Source: Methylobacter sp. KS41 (lineage in GTDB: Bacteria > Pseudomonadota > Gammaproteobacteria > Methylococcales > Methylomonadaceae). From it: DNA of 64,000 nucleotides. Positions 17,443 through 26,942 of the stretch are shown here, piece after piece (the stretch's first letter is position 1; each line of letters starts with the position of its first letter). Made by a program: the position numbers and the translations under genes. The DNA is taken from NCBI GenBank assembly GCA_002862125.1, contig PHSP01000003.1, positions 1,302,001-1,366,000 of the forward strand, in the 5' to 3' direction. The notes under the pieces were generated by a model. It was not told where the DNA came from. It saw only the letters and a program-made list of their open reading frames with translations, and did no database searches.

Positions 17443-19161
17443 TTAATCTGGAGCGTTTTCAACAGATTTCTCCAGCTCCATTCCCCGGAAAATTGAGCAA
17501 CGCTGGAATACATCCAAGGTCGGCGCTACTTTTTTGTACTGACAAAACTTTGCGACGAGTTTGGAAAGTCCTTTGATGTCGCGGCCTGTCGCTTCCGGGA
17601 AGCATTCCACTAATTGATTGATCAATACGGCGTCGACGTCCAAAGCGAACTGGCCGATCATTACCTGCCAAATCCGGCAGCGCGCTTCAGTGTCCGGCGG
17701 ATAATACTTAATCAAGGCGATGCAGCGGGAAACAATTGCCTCGTCAATATCATCCACGCGATTGGTTGTTAAAAACAGCAAGCCATTAAAATATTCGAGC
17801 ACTCTTAAAAATACCCCGACGACGGCGTTCATGGCGATGTTATTATCGCGGCGCTTGATGTAAACATCGGCCTCGTCTATCAGCATCACGGCGCCCCACC
17901 GTTGAGCTCGTGTTAATACGTCTTTTAAGGCTTTTTCCATTTCGCCTACATTAAGCCCAAGTTGTCCGGAATGGACGCGGTACAAAGGGCGCTTGATGAT
18001 TTCGGAATAGACTTCGGCGGTTAAGGTTTTGCCGACCCCTGCGGGTCCTGCACACAAAACAGTAGTTCCGCCTGATTTACCTTCAACTATATCATCCATC
18101 AAGACATCCATTTCGGCGGTCAGGATGTCAATCAAATCGATTTGTTCTTCGCGCAGGATCAGTTTTTGCTTTAATTCGGGTTGATACCGGTAAGGCTTGA
18201 TATCGTTAACGTGTACCCATAAATGGTGATGCAGTTCCAGATGAAACATCAACAGATAGCAATGAACGGGCAGTTCAGTGAATAAACCCTTGGGGATTTC
18301 CGTTTGCGATGCTTCGACTTCAGTCTCGACTTTACAATCATAGCGATTACTTTTTGCGGCTTTACGCAAATATTTGGCAAGAATATCGCCTTTGGCATCA
18401 GTTGTTAACGCGCGCTCGCTGAGAATGCTTTCATCGCACACCAGCCGGGCCGTTCCGCCTTCTGTGGACAAAACCACGACATCTTTTCGCGACCAGTCGG
18501 TGCTGCGATGCGAAGCAGTGGGATCTTCAGCATAAAAACCGGTGCCTTTTCCGGAAAACTGCGCGCCGGACTGCCCGCACCATTCAAAATAGCGCCCGGC
18601 GGCATCATCGTATGTGCTGATTAGCTCAGGCGTCTCTTTGAGAAAACCTTTAGCGGCAAAAATTTCGGTAACCGTCTTATTGGCGATGTCCCTGGCGCGG
18701 ATAGTGAGGGTTGAGATGGCCACTTTGCCTTTGACATTGGCTTTTAGCTCAAGCGTGACTCGTCCGGTCTCTTCTTCGCCGGAAGGCGTAAAGTCCAGCC
18801 GGGTGACTAAGTATGCCATGGGTTTTCCGGCGACATTGGCCTGGAACAGCCAGCCGCGTATGGCGTTCTGGATAAAATAGCGGGCAATAGCCGGCAGCAG
18901 CATTTCCAGATCGTCCTCTTCAAACTTGACCGTGTCATCGTTCATCGCTTTTTGCAGCGTTGAAAGCTGAGCGGCATGACCCCGCATTTCAGTTCCGGCT
19001 TTTTGGTAAAGAACCTGCAAAAAACTGAGTTCGGTATTGGACAGCTGTTTGAATGGGATTTCGGCTTTATTGCCGAAGCGCAACTGGTCTTTCAATGCAG
19101 CCAGACCGGGGAACTCATTAACCATTGCTTCTACATATTTGCGCTCAATCTGAAGTTTCAT
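17443..19161 (-). CDS. AAA-family ATPase in the nitrogen-fixation accessory block
   Basis: 572 residues. The C-terminal AAA module has Walker A GPAGVGKT (about residue 368), Walker B AVMLIDEAD (about residue 418), a sensor-1 stretch LLFLTTNRVDDID and an arginine-finger region VSRC. The N-terminal about 330 residues are a mixed alpha/beta region of no family I recognise and probably bind the substrate. Such ATPases remodel proteins or complexes. The position between two units with sigma-54-type promoters suggests a role in nitrogenase maturation or protection, but no direct evidence is present. No GG-N10-GC promoter was found directly upstream, so it may use another promoter or readthrough past the terminator at 19518. 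Confidence 0.75.
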   Translation of the reverse strand: MKLQIERKYVEAMVNEFPGLAALKDQLRFGNKAEIPFKQLSNTELSFLQVLYQKAGTEMRGHAAQLSTLQKAMNDDTVKFEEDDLEMLLPAIARYFIQNAIRGWLFQANVAGKPMAYLVTRLDFTPSGEEETGRVTLELKANVKGKVAISTLTIRARDIANKTVTEIFAAKGFLKETPELISTYDDAAGRYFEWCGQSGAQFSGKGTGFYAEDPTASHRSTDWSRKDVVVLSTEGGTARLVCDESILSERALTTDAKGDILAKYLRKAAKSNRYDCKVETEVEASQTEIPKGLFTELPVHCYLLMFHLELHHHLWVHVNDIKPYRYQPELKQKLILREEQIDLIDILTAEMDVLMDDIVEGKSGGTTVLCAGPAGVGKTLTAEVYSEIIKRPLYRVHSGQLGLNVGEMEKALKDVLTRAQRWGAVMLIDEADVYIKRRDNNIAMNAVVGVFLRVLEYFNGLLFLTTNRVDDIDEAIVSRCIALIKYYPPDTEARCRIWQVMIGQFALDVDAVLINQLVECFPEATGRDIKGLSKLVAKFCQYKKVAPTLDVFQRCSIFRGMELEKSVENAPD

Positions 19162-19517
19162 AGATTCTCTTATTCAATGAATTGACAATAAAGCAAAGGG
19201 TGTGAGTGTAACTACTCTTTGTCAGATTGGAAGGAAGCCCGTTGTACACGCAGGGAAACAGACGCCCGGTCATGGAGGGTGGGTTCAAACCCTCCATGGG
19301 CCCTGAATTGCTTTTCGCCATAACGGCTACTGCGATTAGTGCCGTAAGACGATGCCGGATAGTTTGATCATGATATCCGGCAAACTAGCATTGCTTAAAC
19401 AACACTGACAGGCAGTTAAACAGTCCTCAGTCTTGAAGGCGAATACTTTTATGGAGTTCCAAGATTAAATTGATTTCATCAGTTCCTCCGGCTTCGCCCG
19501 GAGGTCGCTAGACAGGT
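19162..19517. other. Leader region between the 189-aa gene and the AAA ATPase gene
   Basis: About 350 bases with no credible ORF. It contains a perfect 10-bp inverted repeat (CATGGAGGGT at 19271-19280 and its complement at 19289-19298) and a smaller GC hairpin (CCTCCGG...CCGGAGG near 19485-19504). Neither has a U-tract. The stretch should carry a promoter for the ATPase gene. It could also hold a regulatory leader. Confidence 0.45.
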
Positions 19518-19541
19518 AAAAAAAGCTTGGAACCGAAGCTT
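19518..19541 (-). terminator. Intrinsic terminator after the 189-aa gene
   Basis: On the minus strand AAGCTT (19536-19541) and AAGCTT (19523-19528) pair around a 7-base loop and continue into a run of seven U residues (19518-19524 overlap the stem end). It lies 12 bases after the stop codon of the 189-aa gene. Confidence 0.75.
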
Positions 19542-19552
19542 GCCATGAGATA

Positions 19553-20122
19553 TTAGATTGCGCCTACGGCAGCTTCCTTAACCACGACGATGGTATTTTC
19601 TTCAGCTTCTGCAAATGACACTAACGGTGTTTTCGGGTTATACGATTTGGCTGCATCATAAGCGATGGCGACTTTGTCTTCAGCCGATTTATTTTTTAAC
19701 TCGCTTTTTTCTATATACAGTTCTTCAAGTAATTCATTCCATACCAGTCCTTCTTTAAAAGGAATCAATTTGTAGGTCACGCCTTCGAGCTCAACCTGCA
19801 TTCCTTTACCGATATTTTCTACATAAAACAGAGCTATACAATCCGGAGCCAGATCGTCTTTATATTTTTCAACAAATACGGGTAGTAAATCCAGAGTAGG
19901 CAGCAGGCCGTTAACGAATTTGATCATGTCATTTTCAACAATCAAAGCTGAATGAATCAACAGGGCTTCCGGCGGTCTACGGTCAGTTGTTGAGCCTTCG
20001 CGTAGTGAACCTTCTTTTAAAACCAGGTCGCCGCGATAAGCGTAAACACCGGCATCGCTGGTTTGACCATTAACCAGAGTGACAGTCAGTAAGCCTTTGG
20101 CTTGATAGGTTTCGAGTAGCAT
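19553..20122 (-). CDS. Unknown protein, second gene of a putative NifA/sigma-54 operon
   Basis: 189 residues, soluble, acidic, with no signal peptide or membrane helix. The N-terminal half is beta-rich (LLTVTLVNGQTSDAGVYAYR) and the C-terminal part is helical and Glu/Lys-rich (residues 130-150), ending in hydrophobic VVVKEAAVGAI. I recognise no family. It lies 40 bases after the 140-aa gene and before an intrinsic terminator, so the two make one transcript. By context it is probably expressed during nitrogen fixation and may work with the neighbouring AAA ATPase. Confidence 0.75.
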   Translation of the reverse strand: MLLETYQAKGLLTVTLVNGQTSDAGVYAYRGDLVLKEGSLREGSTTDRRPPEALLIHSALIVENDMIKFVNGLLPTLDLLPVFVEKYKDDLAPDCIALFYVENIGKGMQVELEGVTYKLIPFKEGLVWNELLEELYIEKSELKNKSAEDKVAIAYDAAKSYNPKTPLVSFAEAEENTIVVVKEAAVGAI

Positions 20123-20162
20123 TGTTTGTTTCTCCAGATGAGTTTAAGTAAAAAATTGTTGA

Positions 20163-20585
20163 TCAGTTTATTGCGAATCGTTCTTTTGGGATGACTGATT
20201 CCACCAATGCCAAATGTTCAAGCGCATCAAATAATATTTGTTGTTCGCTAAAGAATACAGCGGCGGCATCAATAGCATCCTGCATAATGGCTATGACGAA
20301 ACGCTCGGCATGAATGGATGTCACCATCTTATCCGGCACGGCGGATTCGATTCTCAGAATCCGCCCCGCAGTATTAAATGAGTGCAAGCGTAACCCTGTA
20401 AAATCCGCCTTTTCCCGCTGGCTCGGCAATAAAAATACAATGTCCAGGATAGGCGTCTTCTTTTGTGCGGGTTGATCGCGCAATCTTGCCAAATCCGTAG
20501 CAACTTTTGTAATGGCTTTAATTAACACGCTCTCTTCAAGTGAGCGATCCGGCATCATGGCGCCAATGTGTAATGTCATATTCAC
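20163..20585 (-). CDS. Unknown protein, first gene of a putative NifA/sigma-54 operon
   Basis: 140 residues, soluble, no signal peptide. The pattern of alternating helices and strands (ILDIVFLLPSQREKADFTGL; later HAERFVIAIMQDAIDAAAVFF) suggests a small alpha/beta domain. No catalytic motif is recognised. The ATG has a Shine-Dalgarno GAGAGG 6 bases upstream. A sigma-54-type promoter lies 25 bases upstream and two TGT-N10-ACA sites lie 200-250 bases upstream, the arrangement of NifA-activated nif operons. Function is unknown; nitrogenase maturation, protection or regulation are the natural candidates. Confidence 0.8.
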   Translation of the reverse strand: MNMTLHIGAMMPDRSLEESVLIKAITKVATDLARLRDQPAQKKTPILDIVFLLPSQREKADFTGLRLHSFNTAGRILRIESAVPDKMVTSIHAERFVIAIMQDAIDAAAVFFSEQQILFDALEHLALVESVIPKERFAIN

Positions 20586-20609
20586 CTCTCTTTTTTTAAA
20601 AAAAGATAA

Positions 20610-20626
20610 AGCAAAACACTTGCCAA
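20610..20626 (-). promoter_or_regulatory. Sigma-54 promoter of the 140-aa/189-aa operon
   Basis: On the minus strand the sequence is TTGGCAAGTGTTTTGCT: GG and GC elements 10 bases apart, close to the sigma-54 consensus. The predicted transcript start is about 20599, giving a very short leader that still includes the ribosome binding site. Confidence 0.75.
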
Positions 20627-20665
20627 TATTTTTTTTAGTTGGTAAGAAGGCAAAGTTGAGAAAAT

Positions 20666-20710
20666 AAACAGCCGTGTTTAACTTTACTCTATGAATTTAC
20701 GGCTGTTTTT
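20666..20710. terminator. Hairpin with U-rich flanks, possible bidirectional terminator
   Basis: ACAGCCGT (20668-20675) and ACGGCTGT (20699-20706) form an 8-bp stem around a long AT-rich loop, followed by TTTTT on the plus strand and TTTATTTT on the minus strand. It sits between the putative NifA sites and the sigma-54 promoter, where it could stop readthrough from outside, or the AT-rich loop could be a bend site. Confidence 0.45.
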
Positions 20711-20784
20711 ATGATGAACTGCGGATGGTGGAGCGCTTAGAAATTGCACAAAGTGCAATGAAATGAAGTCCAAAGGCAAGTGAT

Positions 20785-20800
20785 TGTTGCAAACCTTACA
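20785..20800. promoter_or_regulatory. Putative NifA upstream activator sequence (proximal)
   Basis: TGT-N10-ACA exact match (TGTTGCAAACCTTACA), centred about 175 bases upstream of the sigma-54 promoter of the 140-aa gene. This matches the palindromic NifA site described for nif promoters. Confidence 0.65.
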
Positions 20801-20817
20801 AAGCTGTTGAAATGAAC

Positions 20818-20833
20818 TGTGCTATAAGCAACA
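20818..20833. promoter_or_regulatory. Putative NifA upstream activator sequence (distal)
   Basis: A second exact TGT-N10-ACA match (TGTGCTATAAGCAACA), 33 bases from the first, so both sites lie on about the same face of the helix. Tandem sites of this type are usual for strong nif promoters. Confidence 0.65.
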
Positions 20834-20884
20834 AATAACGGATTTAAGATCCGGTAAGCTTATTAAGCGCTTTAGGAATGGAAA

Positions 20885-20910
20885 AGCCTATTCTGTGCAG
20901 TAAATAGGCT
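20885..20910. repeat. Perfect 8-bp inverted repeat
   Basis: AGCCTATT (20885-20892) and AATAGGCT (20903-20910) enclose 10 bases, followed on the minus strand by TTTTCC. It may be part of the transcript end of the threonine synthase operon, downstream of the stronger terminator at 20920-20949. Confidence 0.4.
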
Positions 20911-20919
20911 CGAGTGAGG

Positions 20920-20949
20920 AAAAATAAAAAAAGACAGAAGTTTTCTGCC
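20920..20949 (-). terminator. Intrinsic terminator of the hom-thrC transcript
   Basis: On the minus strand GGCAGAA (20943-20949) pairs with TTCTGTC (20933-20939, one G-U pair) around a 3-base loop, followed by UUUUUUUAUUUU. It lies about 140 bases after the thrC stop codon. Confidence 0.7.
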
Positions 20950-21091
20950 GATCCCCTCATCCGGAAGAGGACCAAGCCGTTAAACTATATGCTGGTTGAA
21001 AGAAGCTTTTCGAACCTCGATATTTACGATTCACTCCTGAAATGAGCGCTTATATTGAGGTTTTTCAATTATCCCAGTCTAAAACCATTGA

Positions 21092-22171
21092 TCACAAACA
21101 ATCCAGAATAGCTCTTTTAACCGCATCCAGACTGGCGTCAATCGTCACAGGATGCGCGGCTTCACATTGTTTTATTGCGCTATCGGGATCTTTTAAACCC
21201 GCGCCGGTCAGGGTGCAGACAACTTTGCTGCCCTCGGGGATTTTACCGGAGGCTATGTCGCGCATGGCGCCGGCTAACGAAGTCGCGGAGGCTGGTTCGC
21301 AAAATATGCCCTCGGATTGCGACAGCATTTTTTGCGCGGACAGAATCTGTTCATCGGTGAACTTGTCGAACCAGCCGCCGGATTCTTTTTGAGCAGCCCA
21401 GGCGAAATCCCAGGATTGCGGATGACCGATACGGATGGCGGTGGCGATGGTTTCAGGATTATCAATCATTTTGCCCGCCACGAAAGGCGCGGCTCCGGCG
21501 GCCTGATAGCCGCACATGACAGGGCGGTTAGCGCATACGCGATCGGTGGCATATTCCTTGTAGCCTTTCCAGTAAGCGGTAATATTGCCGGCATTGCCAA
21601 CCGGTAAACAGTGGAAATCCGGTGCAAAACCCAAATCGTCAATAATTTCAAAGGCGGCGGTTTTTTGGCCATCAATTCTGTAGGGATTAATGGAGTTGAC
21701 AATGGTGACGGGGGCGTGGTCCGCCACTTCTTTAACCAGTTCCATGCCTTTATCAAAATTGCCGTTAATCTGAATAATGGTGGCGTCGTACATTAAGGTT
21801 TGCGCCAGTTTACCCAGGGCGATTTTGCCTTCGGGTATCAAAACAAAGGCTTTAATGCCTGCCCGTGCTGCGTAGGCAGCGGCTGACGCCGAGGTGTTGC
21901 CTGTCGAAGCGCAGATAATCGCCCGGCTGCCTTCTTCAACCGCTTTGGTCACGGCCATGGTCATGCCGCGGTCTTTAAATGATCCGGTCGGATTTAAACC
22001 TTCAAACTTGACATAAATGTCGACGTCCTTGCCTATCAAGCGGGGAATGTTTTGCAGTTGGATGAGCGGCGTATTGCCTTCGTTCAAGCTGATAATTCGA
22101 GTCGTTGCGCTGATAGGCAGACGGTTTCTATAGCGCTCAATTAAGCCGGTGTAGTGTTTATGTGTTGACAT
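21092..22171 (-). CDS. thrC: Threonine synthase
   Basis: 359 residues, the short class of threonine synthase. The PLP-binding lysine is in GSFKDRGM (about residue 60), and the phosphate-binding loop GNAGNITAYWKGY is near residue 190. It converts O-phosphohomoserine to threonine in the cytoplasm. It starts 9 bases after the homoserine dehydrogenase stop, so hom-thrC form an operon for threonine synthesis as in Pseudomonas. No separate homoserine kinase gene is in the window. Confidence 0.95.
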   Translation of the reverse strand: MSTHKHYTGLIERYRNRLPISATTRIISLNEGNTPLIQLQNIPRLIGKDVDIYVKFEGLNPTGSFKDRGMTMAVTKAVEEGSRAIICASTGNTSASAAAYAARAGIKAFVLIPEGKIALGKLAQTLMYDATIIQINGNFDKGMELVKEVADHAPVTIVNSINPYRIDGQKTAAFEIIDDLGFAPDFHCLPVGNAGNITAYWKGYKEYATDRVCANRPVMCGYQAAGAAPFVAGKMIDNPETIATAIRIGHPQSWDFAWAAQKESGGWFDKFTDEQILSAQKMLSQSEGIFCEPASATSLAGAMRDIASGKIPEGSKVVCTLTGAGLKDPDSAIKQCEAAHPVTIDASLDAVKRAILDCL

Positions 22172-22180
22172 GTTTTTTAT

Positions 22181-23491
22181 TTATTTCAAAGTTTCCAGGC
22201 GGATGCGATTGACTTTTCCGCTAACGGTTTTCAAGGCTTCGATTTCTGCAATCGCAGCATTCATTTCTTTTTCCAGCGTGATTTGCGTCAGCATTATAAT
22301 CGGTATGGCTGTTTCCTCGCCTAAGGGTTCTTTCTGTATGATGGCTTCAATGCTGATGTGATGGTCCGCCAGTATCCGGGTTACGTCGGCCAATACTCCC
22401 GTTTTATCTTCCGCATTCAGGCGTAAATAATACGCTGTTTTAAAATGCTCCGGTGTTAAAACGGGAATGTCAGACAAAGAATCCGCCTGAAAAGCCAAGT
22501 GCGGCACGCGGTTTTCAGGGTCGCTGGTTAAGGCTCGGACAACATCGATAACATCGGCGACGACAGCTGAGGCGGTAGGTTCGGCACCGGCACCGGCGCC
22601 ATAATAGAGGGTAGGACCGACGGCATCGCCTTTTACCACTATGGCATTCATTACGCCGTTGACATTGGCAATCAGCCTGCGTTCGGGGATCAAGGTCGGA
22701 TGCACTCTTAATTCAATGCCTTCGGGGGTTTTTCTGGCAATGCCCAAGTGTTTGATGCGATAACCCAGTTGTTCGGCATACTCGACGTCGAGCCGGGTAA
22801 TCCGGGTAATGCCTTCGGTATAAACCTTGTCAAACTGTAGCGGAATTCCGAAAGCTATTGATGCCAAAATAGTCAACTTATGCGCGGCATCAATGCCTTC
22901 CACGTCAAAGGCCGGATCCGCTTCAGCATAACCCAGGGCTTGCGCTTCAGTCAGGACTTCATCAAAATCCCGGCCTTTGTCACGCATTTCGGTCAGGATA
23001 AAATTGCCGGTGCCGTTGATGATTCCCGCCAGCCATTGAATATGATTGCCGCTTAAACCTTCGCGTATGGCTTTTATGATGGGAATACCCCCGGCAACAG
23101 CGGCTTCAAAAGCAACGATTACGCCTTTTTCACTGGCTTTGGCAAAAATCTCGTTACCGTGCAGCGCAATCAGGGATTTATTGGCAGTGACAACGTGTTT
23201 GCCGGTTTCTATGGCTTTTAAAACCATGTCTTTAACGGGACCCGAGCCACCGATCAATTCCAGAACAATATCGATTTCCGGATCGTTGATAATGTCCATT
23301 GGATCGGCGGTTAAAATGATGCCCTGGGTATCGCAAATCCGTTTCTTATCCAAATCCTTCGCCGAGGCGCGCGTTATAATGATTTCCCTGCCCGCCCTGC
23401 GGGCGATTTCCGCGGCGTTGCGTTTTAAGACATTGACTGTTCCCCCGCCGACAGTGCCCAGTCCTAACACACCTACTTTTACCGGTTTCAA
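22181..23491 (-). CDS. hom: Homoserine dehydrogenase
   Basis: 436 residues. The N-terminal NAD(P)-binding motif GVLGLGTVGGGT opens the protein, the catalytic region includes the lysine in EADPAFDVEGIDAAHKLTIL, and an ACT domain (from about residue 355: YYLRLNAEDKTGVLADVTRI) ends it. It reduces aspartate semialdehyde to homoserine, the branch point to threonine and methionine, with feedback control through ACT. First gene of hom-thrC. The aspartokinase activity is not fused, unlike ThrA. Confidence 0.96.
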   Translation of the reverse strand: MKPVKVGVLGLGTVGGGTVNVLKRNAAEIARRAGREIIITRASAKDLDKKRICDTQGIILTADPMDIINDPEIDIVLELIGGSGPVKDMVLKAIETGKHVVTANKSLIALHGNEIFAKASEKGVIVAFEAAVAGGIPIIKAIREGLSGNHIQWLAGIINGTGNFILTEMRDKGRDFDEVLTEAQALGYAEADPAFDVEGIDAAHKLTILASIAFGIPLQFDKVYTEGITRITRLDVEYAEQLGYRIKHLGIARKTPEGIELRVHPTLIPERRLIANVNGVMNAIVVKGDAVGPTLYYGAGAGAEPTASAVVADVIDVVRALTSDPENRVPHLAFQADSLSDIPVLTPEHFKTAYYLRLNAEDKTGVLADVTRILADHHISIEAIIQKEPLGEETAIPIIMLTQITLEKEMNAAIAEIEALKTVSGKVNRIRLETLK

Positions 23492-23594
23492 ATTAAGCTC
23501 CAGTTAAAAAATTGTTCATATTCTAAACGCGTGGAGGCGGCTTTAATCGCCCTCGAAGTTTTATCCGCCAACTAAAGCCCCCCGGCATAATTTA

Positions 23595-24779
23595 CTATGC
23601 AAGACCGTCTTTTTTCATCATATAGCGAATACCGCGAATAGCCTGACGCGTGCGGTGCTCGTTTTCTATTAACCCGAATCTGACATGATCATCGCCGTAC
23701 TTGCCAAAACCAATGCCAGGAGAGACGGCAACTTTTGCTTCCAACAGCAATTTTTTTGAAAATTCCAGAGAACCCATGGCCTGATAAGCTTCCGGTATTC
23801 TTGCCCAGACAAACATCGTCGCTTTCGGTTTTTCAACAGGCCATCCAACGGAATTCAATCCTTCGCATAAAACATCGCGTCTTCTTTTATACATCTTGGC
23901 GATTTCCTCCACGCAATCCTGCGGACCCTCGAGGGCGGCAATGGCAGCAATCTGAATGGGCGTAAACGTACCATAATCCAGATAGGATTTAATCCGCGCC
24001 AACGCGGAAACCAACTCCTTGTTGCCGCACATAAAACCCACGCGCCAACCCGGCATGTTATAACTTTTGGACATGGAAAAAAATTCCACGGCAATATCTT
24101 TCGCGCCTTTGACCTGAAGTATCGATGGGGCTTTATAACCGTCAAAAACAATATCCGCATAAGCAATATCCTGCACTACCCAGATATTATTTTCCTTAGC
24201 CACGGCGATAATTTTTTCAAAAAAATCCAGCTCCACGCATTGACTGGTCGGATTTCCCGGAAAATTCAGGATCAGCATTTTGGGTTTGGGCCATGAATCA
24301 ATAATGGCTTTTTCCAGCTCATCAAAAAAATCACTTCCTGGAACCATTGGCACATGCCTTAAATCCGCGCCGGCAATCACCACGCCGTAAGGGTGAATAG
24401 GGTAGGCGGGATTTGGCACCAGCACGACATCCCCCGGCCCCAGCGTGGCTAACGCCAAATGCGCCAGACCTTCTTTAGAGCCAATCGTGACAATGGCTTC
24501 GGTTTCAGGGTCCAGGTCGACATCAAAACGGGTTTTATACCAGTTACAGATGGCTTTTCTTAACCGGGGAATGCCTTTTGACATTGAATAGCGATGAGTA
24601 TCGGGCCGCAGTGTCGCTTCAACCATTTTATCGACAATGTGCTTGGGCGTGGGCTGATCGGGGTTTCCCATGCCAAAATCGATAATGTCTTCTCCCGCCG
24701 CACGGGCTTTGGCTTTTAGCTCATTTACAATGTTAAAAACGTAGGGAGGTAAACGACTTATTCTATGAAATTCTTCCAT
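23595..24779 (-). CDS. alaC: Alanine/glutamate-pyruvate aminotransferase (class I)
   Basis: 394 residues, PLP-dependent class I/II aminotransferase. The Schiff-base lysine is in [15 protein letters not shown] (about residue 236), with [11 protein letters not shown] (substrate-binding Asn-Pro) near 165. It matches the AlaC/YfdZ group that lies next to hom in many proteobacteria. It makes alanine from pyruvate with glutamate as donor. It stands upstream of hom on the same strand, 103 bases away, and may be in the same transcription unit. Distinguishing it from closely related LL-diaminopimelate-type aminotransferases rests on overall resemblance. Confidence 0.85.
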   Translation of the reverse strand: MEEFHRISRLPPYVFNIVNELKAKARAAGEDIIDFGMGNPDQPTPKHIVDKMVEATLRPDTHRYSMSKGIPRLRKAICNWYKTRFDVDLDPETEAIVTIGSKEGLAHLALATLGPGDVVLVPNPAYPIHPYGVVIAGADLRHVPMVPGSDFFDELEKAIIDSWPKPKMLILNFPGNPTSQCVELDFFEKIIAVAKENNIWVVQDIAYADIVFDGYKAPSILQVKGAKDIAVEFFSMSKSYNMPGWRVGFMCGNKELVSALARIKSYLDYGTFTPIQIAAIAALEGPQDCVEEIAKMYKRRRDVLCEGLNSVGWPVEKPKATMFVWARIPEAYQAMGSLEFSKKLLLEAKVAVSPGIGFGKYGDDHVRFGLIENEHRTRQAIRGIRYMMKKDGLA

Positions 24780-24992
24780 TAACAGCTCTTGAGCAACCCG
24801 GGTATATGTGAGATTAAAATAACATAGCTTCTCACCAAATCTTCAATGCTTTAGAATCCTCGAAGGCCTAAATTCTGCAAATAATGAGAAAACTGCAAAA
24901 AAAACAGCTTAAAGTACTGGTGTTAACAGTTTCTGTCAAACAATAATAGCAGTACTTGATTTTGTTTAATGGACTGCTTTAAGTCTGTCTGG

Positions 24993-25763
24993 CTAGCGCT
25001 TCAAGGACAATACCTGTTCAACGCGCCTCAAGTCTTCCCAGGTATCCACGCCTGCTTCCGGGGTTGTTTCGACCAGTTTCACCAATACCGCTTCGCCGTG
25101 CCATAGAATCCTGAGTTGTTCCAGTGCTTCAACCGGCTCAAGTGGTGACGGCTCCCAGGAACAATAACGGTTTAAAAAATCGACTGTATAGGCATACAGT
25201 CCGATATGCCGGAGATAAGGGAATGTCCCGGATGGTTTCTTTCCTTGTCGGGCAAAGGCGTCTCTCTCCCAGGGAATTGGCGCGCGGCTAAAATAAAGTG
25301 CATAGCCGTCTTTATTCACTACAACCTTGACTGCATTCGGATTAAATATTTCTTCTGAATCGATGATTTTGGCAGCCAGTGTTGCTATGCCCGCCTGTCT
25401 CTGACCCGCCAGGGCAACAGCCGCATCACGAATAATTGCGGGCGGGATAAGCGGTTCATCACCCTGCAGGTTTACGATGATTTCATTACCTGGCCAAGCG
25501 CATCGGTGCGCGACCTCGGCGATTCTTTCCGTGCCGCTTTGATGGTCTTGACGCGTCATCACTGCTTTAATGCCCAAATCAAAAACGGTTTGAAAAATCC
25601 GCCGATCATCGGTTGCAACGATAACTTCCTCGGCGCCTGCTTCCCGGGCCCGCTCGCAAACATGAACAATCATAGGCTTGCCGGCAATAGCCAATAACGG
25701 TTTGCCAGGCAATCTGCTTGAGGCGTAACGAGCCGGGATAACTACTTTAAAACGCAGACTCAT
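24993..25763 (-). CDS. kdsB: 3-deoxy-manno-octulosonate cytidylyltransferase (CMP-Kdo synthetase)
   Basis: 256 residues with the signature [15 protein letters not shown] at the N-terminus and [11 protein letters not shown] near residue 95, which hold CTP and metal. It activates Kdo for inner-core lipopolysaccharide. It is the last gene of the exbB-exbD-lpxK-trm112-kdsB operon; its ATG overlaps the preceding stop codon. Usual length and no oddities. Confidence 0.96.
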   Translation of the reverse strand: MSLRFKVVIPARYASSRLPGKPLLAIAGKPMIVHVCERAREAGAEEVIVATDDRRIFQTVFDLGIKAVMTRQDHQSGTERIAEVAHRCAWPGNEIIVNLQGDEPLIPPAIIRDAAVALAGQRQAGIATLAAKIIDSEEIFNPNAVKVVVNKDGYALYFSRAPIPWERDAFARQGKKPSGTFPYLRHIGLYAYTVDFLNRYCSWEPSPLEPVEALEQLRILWHGEAVLVKLVETTPEAGVDTWEDLRRVEQVLSLKR

Positions 25764-25954
25764 TTATATAACGCGTCAGTTTCTTCGCTGCTTAACTCGC
25801 GGGCTTCATCTTCAAGCATGACGGGAATATCATCGCGGATTGGAAAAGCGAGGCGATCCGCTCTGCATATCAATTCTTCCTTGACTTTATCATAGCGCAA
25901 CGGACTCTTGCATAACGGACATGCCAAAATATCGAGTAATTTTTTATCTATCAT
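25760..25954 (-). CDS. Trm112-family small protein (YcaR type)
   Basis: 64 residues. The N-terminal [14 protein letters not shown] carries one CxxC pair; the second pair typical of Trm112 is replaced ([19 protein letters not shown]). It belongs to the YcaR family almost always found between lpxK and kdsB. The function is not settled; eukaryotic Trm112 activates methyltransferases. It overlaps lpxK by 11 bases and kdsB by 4, so expression is coupled to lipid A and Kdo synthesis. Confidence 0.9.
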   Translation of the reverse strand: MIDKKLLDILACPLCKSPLRYDKVKEELICRADRLAFPIRDDIPVMLEDEARELSSEETDALYK

Positions 25955-26942
25955 GCTTTTCTCTTAGTAAGTTTAATAATTGTTCAGAAAAAACGGCATC
26001 AGGAACGGCTTTTACCGGAAGATACCAATGCTGAGTTCCTGCAAATTCTGTGCATTTTACCGCATCTTTTTCAGTCATTAACACCGGTTTGTTGTCGCCA
26101 AATTCAATATCGTGACGCTGAAATGGATAATGATCCGGAAAACTATGGGTTGTGCAGATCAATCCAGCACCTTCAAGCAGCTTAAAAAATCGCTCAGGAT
26201 TACCTATGCCGGCTAATGCATGACAGTCAACTGCATTAAATTCTTGCAACGGTTTTTGCTCTCCGGTAGCCAGATTAACCAGCTTTTCACCGGCAAGCTG
26301 CATGGAAAATTCATGCTCTTCGTATTTTTCGCCATTTACGATGACGAAATCGACACTTTGTAATCTTTCTATGGGTTCGCGCAAGGGGCCGGCAGGTAAG
26401 CAGTATCCGTTTCCAAAGCGCCTTTCTCCATCAATGACAGCAATTTCAATATCTCTGTTCAAGGCATAATGTTGTAGACCATCATCGGATAGAATCACAT
26501 CGCAATCGGCCAGTTTGAGCAACATGCTTGCCGAGTCTACCCGCAGTGGGCCGACAGCCATCGGACATCCGCTTTCCTTAGCTATTAACAATGCTTCATC
26601 ACCAACAGTTCCGGCATCACTGTCAGCAGTGACCCATTGCGGCCAAGTTGCTGATCGCCCCCGGTAGCCTCGACTGATGATGCCGGGCTTAAATCCCGCA
26701 TTTTTAAGAAACCCGGCCATCCAGATGATTAACGGTGTTTTACCTGTGCCGCCGACAGTAATGTTGCCTACTACGATAACCGGAACAGGCAAGGTATGTG
26801 TTTTAAGTATGCCCAGGCGATACAGGAACTTTCTAAATTTGGCCGCATCGCTGAATAAAAAGCCCAATGGCATCAGGCAAACACTAAGAAAAGGGTCTTT
26901 ATACCAAATGTCAAGCAGCCAACGGGACAGTGTTTTTTTCAT
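25944..26942 (-). CDS. lpxK: Tetraacyldisaccharide 4'-kinase (lipid A synthesis)
   Basis: 332 residues. An N-terminal hydrophobic helix anchors the protein to the inner membrane, and the Walker A motif is [11 protein letters not shown] (about residue 60). The partner motif [12 protein letters not shown], with the catalytic acidic residues, is near 155. It phosphorylates the 4' position of the lipid A precursor. Its ATG overlaps the exbD stop. msbA, common between exbD and lpxK in relatives, is absent here. Confidence 0.95.
   Translation of the reverse strand: MKKTLSRWLLDIWYKDPFLSVCLMPLGFLFSDAAKFRKFLYRLGILKTHTLPVPVIVVGNITVGGTGKTPLIIWMAGFLKNAGFKPGIISRGYRGRSATWPQWVTADSDAGTVGDEALLIAKESGCPMAVGPLRVDSASMLLKLADCDVILSDDGLQHYALNRDIEIAVIDGERRFGNGYCLPAGPLREPIERLQSVDFVIVNGEKYEEHEFSMQLAGEKLVNLATGEQKPLQEFNAVDCHALAGIGNPERFFKLLEGAGLICTTHSFPDHYPFQRHDIEFGDNKPVLMTEKDAVKCTEFAGTQHWYLPVKAVPDAVFSEQLLNLLREKHDR

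Noticed and set aside
19260-19305. tRNA-like T-arm (GGGTTCAAACCC).
   Set aside because: The stem is a plain 10-bp inverted repeat; no acceptor, D or anticodon arms can be placed around it.
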